Positions 59,707-64,000 of a stretch of DNA of 64,000 bases are shown here, piece by piece; position 1 is the stretch's first letter; every line of letters begins with the position of its first letter. A program made the position numbers and the translations under genes. The stretch is from Shouchella sp047238345 (GTDB lineage Bacteria; Bacillota; Bacilli; Bacillales; Bacillaceae_D): NCBI RefSeq assembly GCF_047238345.1, contig NZ_JBDFMQ010000001.1, forward strand, positions 2,170,001 through 2,234,000. The letters run 5' to 3'. Below the pieces are notes generated by a model. It worked only from the letters and a program-made list of their open reading frames with translations. It did no database searches and had not been told where the DNA came from.

Positions 59707-59970
59707 TTAAGCCTCGTCAGCTTCTTCGTCTTTCGTATGTAATCGCTGGGCAACGGTTTCTGGTTGAACCGCACTTAAAATTACATGGTCAGAATCTGTA
59801 ACAATGACAGCTCGTGTTCTTCTTCCATATGTCGCGTCAATTAACATATTTCGCTCCCGAGCTTCTTGCATAATGCGCTTGATCGGTGCTGATTCTGGAC
59901 TGACAATCGATATAATTCGATTCGCGGAGACAATATTGCCGAAGCCAATATTAATTAATTTTATGGTCAT
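59707..59970 (-). CDS. remA: Extracellular matrix regulator RemA
   Basis: RemA is a DNA-binding activator of biofilm matrix and osmoprotection genes. The 87-residue DUF370 protein has KLINIGFGNIVSANRIISIVSPESAPIKR split over its first third and ATYGRRTRAVIVTDSDHVILS. B. subtilis RemA has 89. It has its own promoter upstream; yicC/yloC, adjacent in B. subtilis, is missing. Confidence 0.96.
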   Translation of the reverse strand: MTIKLINIGFGNIVSANRIISIVSPESAPIKRIMQEARERNMLIDATYGRRTRAVIVTDSDHVILSAVQPETVAQRLHTKDEEADEA

Positions 59971-60015
59971 TCTTCAATCCTCCAAAAAAGTAAACGAGCT
60001 GCTATTCTATCATTC

Positions 60016-60024
60016 ATTATACCA
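60016..60024 (-). promoter_or_regulatory. Extended -10 promoter for remA-gmk-rpoZ
   Basis: Minus strand TGG-TATAAT, consensus extended -10, about 45 bases before remA. No strong -35 at 17 bases. Confidence 0.72.
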
Positions 60025-60122
60025 AATCTCTCTTTTGTTATACGGATAAAATGGTTTTTAAAACTCGTACAAGATTCATGTAAACTTAATTTTACCTTAT
60101 TTCGCATTTGCCGTAAAGATCA

Positions 60123-60156
60123 CGAAGCCCTTATCTATGAATAGACAAGGACTTCG
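60123..60156 (-). terminator. Stem-loop terminator after the Ca2+ ATPase gene
   Basis: A 15-bp stem (two G-U pairs) with TTCA loop begins a few bases after the ATPase stop; the following TGATCTTTA is only modestly T-rich. Confidence 0.75.
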
Positions 60157-60163
60157 GGTGTAT

Positions 60164-62881
60164 TTATGCGGCTGAGCGGACGTCATGTTTCTTGAATAAT
60201 TGAAATCCACCAAGAACAACAGTAGGAATCGCTGCCATTCCCATTACTAGAAGCCACTCTTGTAAACCAAGAGGTACAGTATGGAAAATTGGTTGTAGTT
60301 GCGGTACATAGATTACGGCGATCATGAGAATGACCGAAATCAGTACAGCACCAACTAAGTATTTATTTTCGAATAAATTTCTGTGATAAATCGAATACTC
60401 GCTTCGACAATCAAAAACATGAATTAATTGTGCCATAACGAGAGTCAAAAATGCAACAGTTTGCGCTAGGATGAGCTGTTCAGGATCATTGTTATACGTT
60501 AACGCAAATGCGACAATCGTCACAACTCCGATCATAATGCCACGGCTTATAATCTTCCAGCCAAGTCCCCGAGCAAAGACGCTTTCGTTTTGTTTTCGAG
60601 GCTTCCGTTTCATCACATCGCCTTCCGCCTGATCCATGCCAAGTGCAATAGCCGGTAGTCCATCTGTTACGAGATTAATCCATAAAATTTGAATCGCTAC
60701 GAGCGGCAACGGCATGCCTAAAATCATCGCAAACAGCATAACGAGAATTTCTCCTACGTTTGAAGCGAGCATATAGCGGATAAATTTACGGATGTTCTCA
60801 TAAATGTTTCGCCCTTCTTTAATCGCTTCTTTAATTGTTAAGAAATTATCGTCAGCGAGCACGAGCTCTGATGCTTCTTTCGCCACATCCGTCCCGGTAA
60901 TGCCCATAGATATCCCGATATTTGCCGCTTTAATGGCAGGCGCATCATTCACACCATCCCCTGTCATTGCCACAATATGGTCTTTCTTTTGAAGTGCTTG
61001 AACAATCTTCAGCTTATGCTCAGGCGATACCCGGGCATAGACGTAGATGTCATCCACCATTTCTTCAAGTTCGTCCACTGAGAGGCTATCAAGGGTTTTT
61101 CCATCAATCACAAGTCCACCTTGAGGCAAAATCGTAAGCTCTTTTGCAATCGCTGCGGCTGTGATCTTATGGTCACCTGTAATCATGACCGTTTTAATAC
61201 CAGCTTCTCGGCATTCTTGAATCGCTTGTTTCGCCTCTTCCCGAGGAGGGTCGATCATGCCTTGAATGCCGATTAACGTTAAATCCGTTTCTGCTTCTTT
61301 TGTTGTTTGAACCGTCTCCCCTAAACGTAACGGACGATACGCAATTGCAATCGTTCGCAACGCTTTACTCGCCATTTCATCTACAGTCTCATTCACTCGC
61401 TGACGTGTAGATTGGGTTAACTGTTCATCCATCGATCCTTTACGAATGCGCTCACAGTGAGCAAGGACGACATCTGGTGCCCCTTTCGTAATCACGTATG
61501 ATTGACCTTTCTTATCTTTTATGATAACTGTCATCATTTTTCGTGCCGAATCAAACGGAAACTCTATTACTCGATTGTACTGCTCGTGTAAACCTTCTTT
61601 TGAGTAGCCTGCTTTCATGGCTGAAAGGAGTAAAGCCCCTTCCGTTGGATCCCCATCTAATACAAGTTTTTGTTTCGTTTTTCGCTTTTCACGCACTTCT
61701 TTTTCAACGAAAGAGGCATTGTTACAAAGGGCTCCATAACTTAACAGTCGGCTTAAAGTTGGTTTTTTATCTGGTAATACAACGGCATCGTATTCTTTAA
61801 ACGTCCCTTCTGTTTCAAAGCCATTTCCAGTAACGTGAACGTGCTCGCTTGCTGTCCATAATTCTTTAACGGTCATTTTGTTTTGCGTTAAGGTTCCCGT
61901 TTTGTCCGAACAAATGACCGATGCACACCCTAGTGTTTCGACGGCAGGAAGCTTCCGAACAATACCGCGTCTCTTAATCATCCGCTGCACACCTAAGGCT
62001 AACGCAACCGTTACAATGGCTGGCAACCCTTCTGGAATCGCCGCAACGGCTAACGATACCCCGGAAATAAACATGGTTTGAACGTCATGGCCTTGTATAA
62101 CCCCAATGCCTACGACTAAGGCTGTTAAAAGCAAAGCAACCGCAATTAAAGTCTTACCGAGTTGTTCAAGACGTCGCTGCAATGGTGTAACGACATTGGT
62201 TGTTTCCTGAAGAAGATGCGCAATTTTGCCCATTTCGGTTTTCATTCCAGTGCCAACCACAATGCCTGTTCCACTTCCTTGTGTGACCATCGTTCCCATA
62301 AACGCCATATTTTCCTGATCACCTAGAGAAACGTCTTGCTGTTCAATCGGATGGTGATGTTTATGGGTGGGGACCGATTCGCCGGTTAAAGAAGCTTCAT
62401 CAATCCGTAAACCTGATACAGAGATGAGACGTAAGTCTGCACCAACCCGATCCCCTGCGCTTATTTTTACATAGTCGCCTGGAACGATTTCGCTTGATAA
62501 TACTTTCGTCCATTCATCATTTCGTTTTACGTTCATTTGTGGGGCTGAAAGTTCTTTTAATGCATCAAGGGATTTCTCAGCCTTACGTTCTTGAACAAAT
62601 CCAAGAATGGCATTTAAAAACACAATACCCATAATCGTGACCGCATCGAGCATTTCACCAATTAAACCAGAGATCAACGTTGCTGCCAGTAAGACTAGCA
62701 CCATAAAATCTTTAAATTGGGCGAGGAAAGTCGCCAACGCTGAAGGCTTTTCTGCTTCTTTAAGCTTGTTCAACCCATACGTACTGACGCGTTTTTTAAC
62801 ATTCTTGTCTGTAAGACCTTTCGCTATGCTTGCATTCGTCTTGTGTTCCACTTCTTCAGGCTTCATGCTATACCATTTCAT
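60164..62881 (-). CDS. yloB: Calcium-transporting P-type ATPase (YloB-like)
   Basis: A P2A-type ATPase that exports Ca2+. It has about ten membrane segments, actuator TGES (in ASLTGESVPTHKH), phosphorylation site CSDKTGTLTQNKMT (Asp about 335), nucleotide domain with KGAPD and hinge MTGDGVNDAPAIKAANIGI. Ion-site residues are in AVAAIPEGLPAIVTVALALG. 905 residues (B. subtilis YloB 890). It is preceded by the divergent rqcH and followed by a terminator. Confidence 0.95.
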   Translation of the reverse strand: MKWYSMKPEEVEHKTNASIAKGLTDKNVKKRVSTYGLNKLKEAEKPSALATFLAQFKDFMVLVLLAATLISGLIGEMLDAVTIMGIVFLNAILGFVQERKAEKSLDALKELSAPQMNVKRNDEWTKVLSSEIVPGDYVKISAGDRVGADLRLISVSGLRIDEASLTGESVPTHKHHHPIEQQDVSLGDQENMAFMGTMVTQGSGTGIVVGTGMKTEMGKIAHLLQETTNVVTPLQRRLEQLGKTLIAVALLLTALVVGIGVIQGHDVQTMFISGVSLAVAAIPEGLPAIVTVALALGVQRMIKRRGIVRKLPAVETLGCASVICSDKTGTLTQNKMTVKELWTASEHVHVTGNGFETEGTFKEYDAVVLPDKKPTLSRLLSYGALCNNASFVEKEVREKRKTKQKLVLDGDPTEGALLLSAMKAGYSKEGLHEQYNRVIEFPFDSARKMMTVIIKDKKGQSYVITKGAPDVVLAHCERIRKGSMDEQLTQSTRQRVNETVDEMASKALRTIAIAYRPLRLGETVQTTKEAETDLTLIGIQGMIDPPREEAKQAIQECREAGIKTVMITGDHKITAAAIAKELTILPQGGLVIDGKTLDSLSVDELEEMVDDIYVYARVSPEHKLKIVQALQKKDHIVAMTGDGVNDAPAIKAANIGISMGITGTDVAKEASELVLADDNFLTIKEAIKEGRNIYENIRKFIRYMLASNVGEILVMLFAMILGMPLPLVAIQILWINLVTDGLPAIALGMDQAEGDVMKRKPRKQNESVFARGLGWKIISRGIMIGVVTIVAFALTYNNDPEQLILAQTVAFLTLVMAQLIHVFDCRSEYSIYHRNLFENKYLVGAVLISVILMIAVIYVPQLQPIFHTVPLGLQEWLLVMGMAAIPTVVLGGFQLFKKHDVRSAA

Positions 62882-62911
62882 GCATACACCTCACACATCT
62901 ACATCCACCCT

Positions 62912-62940
62912 TTGTCCTCATAAACTGTACATGCTATACT
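62912..62940 (+). promoter_or_regulatory. Upstream promoter for rqcH
   Basis: Plus strand TTGTCC, 17-base spacer, TATACT with TGC extension. Confidence 0.65.
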
Positions 62941-62954
62941 TACAAGCCATCTTA

Positions 62955-62983
62955 TTCAGCAAGTCCCAAAAAAATGCTATACT
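62955..62983 (+). promoter_or_regulatory. Downstream promoter for rqcH
   Basis: Plus strand TTCAGC, 17-base spacer, TATACT with TGC extension, 43 bases after the first -10 and sharing its ATGCTATACTT sequence. Confidence 0.55.
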
Positions 62984-63024
62984 TTATCAAGGAAACGATT
63001 CGCAGAAAGTAAAGAGGTGATCAC

Positions 63025-64000
63025 ATGTCTTACGATGGCATGATGACAAGAGCGATTACACATGAACTTCAACACTTAATTGGCGGACGAATTTCAAAAA
63101 TTCATCAGCCGTTTAAAACAGAATTAATTTTAACGATCCGGGCGAAAGGGAAAAATCACGCCTTACTCGCTTCAGCAAATGCCCAATTTGCTCGTCTTCA
63201 TCTGACAGAGGAAAAATATGATAACCCAAGCGAACCACCGATGTTTTGTATGCTGCTTCGTAAGCATCTTGAAGGTGGCTTTGTCCAATCCATTACCCAA
63301 GACGGGTTTGACCGTGTCGTTCGTATGACCGTCGCAAACAAAGATGAACTTGGCGACCAAACGGAACGAACGCTCGTCTTTGAGATTATGGGACGCCATA
63401 GTAATATTGTTTTACTAAACCCGCACACAGACATGATTTTGGACAGTATTAAACATGTGCGCTTTGACCAGAGTAGCTACAGAACAGTAGGTCCAGGGCA
63501 AACGTATAAAACCCCACCTGCTCAAGATAAAAAAGATCCACTTCAAGCAAATGCAAATGATGTGTTAAAACAAATTGATTTTAATTCCGGGAAATTAGAT
63601 AAGCAGCTCGTTTCAGCGTTTGCAGGACTATCACCACTTCTAACGAAAGAAATTGTGAGTCGAGCCCCGTTTGCCAATCAAACATCCTTACCTGAATCGT
63701 TTTTAGGGATTATGGAAGCACTCCGTGAGCATCAGTATTCATTCGAATATGTAAAAGGGGAAAAAGAAACGTTCTCTTACGTCTCTTTGCAACATGTGGA
63801 GGGTGAACGGCAACTTTTTTCAAGCGCGAGTGAGCTACTAGATTCATTCTTTTACGGAAAAGCAGAGCGCGATCGAGTGAAACAGCAAGCGCATGATTTG
63901 GATCGGTTGTTAAAAAATGAATACCAAAAAAATGTTCGCAAGCAAAAAAAGCTTGAACAAACGTTAACACAAGCAGAAGAAGCGTCGAAGTTTCAAAAAT
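63025..64000 (+). CDS. rqcH: Ribosome quality control protein RqcH (YloA/FbpA), 5' part
   Basis: RqcH binds stalled 50S-peptidyl-tRNA and adds C-terminal Ala tails; the family was earlier called fibronectin-binding FbpA. About 325 residues are visible before the window ends. The opening MSYDGMMTRAITHELQHLIGG, the NFACT-N block with SANAQFARLHLTEE and PPMFCMLLRKHLEGG, then EIMGRHSNIVLLN are clear. Residues about 270-325 start the coiled coil (DRLLKNEYQKNVRKQKKLEQ). The ATG 63025 follows AAAGAGGTG. Confidence 0.95.
   Translation, partial: MSYDGMMTRAITHELQHLIGGRISKIHQPFKTELILTIRAKGKNHALLASANAQFARLHLTEEKYDNPSEPPMFCMLLRKHLEGGFVQSITQDGFDRVVRMTVANKDELGDQTERTLVFEIMGRHSNIVLLNPHTDMILDSIKHVRFDQSSYRTVGPGQTYKTPPAQDKKDPLQANANDVLKQIDFNSGKLDKQLVSAFAGLSPLLTKEIVSRAPFANQTSLPESFLGIMEALREHQYSFEYVKGEKETFSYVSLQHVEGERQLFSSASELLDSFFYGKAERDRVKQQAHDLDRLLKNEYQKNVRKQKKLEQTLTQAEEASKFQK

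Noticed and set aside
1..64000. CRISPR arrays, insertion sequences, prophage, tRNA or rRNA genes
   Set aside because: No repeat-spacer pattern, transposase, phage structural gene or RNA gene was recognised; gene order is core chromosomal.

Overview
The window is a core-genome segment of a flagellated, endospore-forming Bacillaceae bacterium (Bacillus sensu lato). Nearly every gene lies on the minus strand, in the order known from Bacillus subtilis between yloA/rqcH and the start of the fla/che operon. SpoVM (found here as an unlisted 26-codon gene), CodY, FapR, RemA, PrkC/PrpC and the full flagellar basal-body cluster all point to this group. The genus cannot be fixed from the sequence. Several differences from the B. 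subtilis order (no def, rlmN, thiN, yicC or ylqH at their usual places; added argS, lepB, CHAP-like, DUF1128 and fakB genes) suggest another, perhaps alkaliphile-type, lineage; this is inference.

Reading along the minus strand from 64000 to 1: rqcH (plus strand, cut by the window end) diverges from a Ca2+ P-type ATPase. Then come remA-gmk-rpoZ-coaBC-priA-fmt-rsmB-prpC-prkC-rsgA-rpe (matrix control, nucleotide and CoA synthesis, replication restart, translation initiation, Ser/Thr phosphorylation, ribosome maturation). spoVM and plus-strand rpmB face each other across a shared terminator. yloU-fakA-fakB-sdaAB-sdaAA-recG follow (envelope/fatty-acid kinase, serine catabolism, recombination). Next is the lipid regulon fapR-plsX-fabD-fabG-acpP, with a recognisable FapR operator and a separate acpP promoter. 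rnc-smc-ftsY and ylxM-ffh-rpsP-khpA-ylqD-rimM-trmD-(argS)-rplS form the RNA-processing, SRP and ribosome block; rplS has its own promoter and a structured leader. A CHAP-like protein, signal peptidase I, rbgA, rnhB and a YlqG-position gene lead to sucCD, dprA, topA, trmFO, xerC(codV)-hslV-hslU-codY. The last part, 9141 to 1, is flgB-flgC-fliE-fliF-fliG-fliH-fliI-fliJ-ylxF-fliK-flgD-flgE, with overlapping or closely packed genes of one flagellar transcription unit.

I see no mobile element, prophage, CRISPR array, rRNA or tRNA. No clearly new multi-gene system is present. The items most worth checking are dprA without a conventional start codon, a full-length extra-looking argS inside the trmD-rplS operon, a small signal-less CHAP-like protein, an inverted repeat around the acpP -10 box, an HslV whose second residue is Glu, and several intergenic RNA structures.
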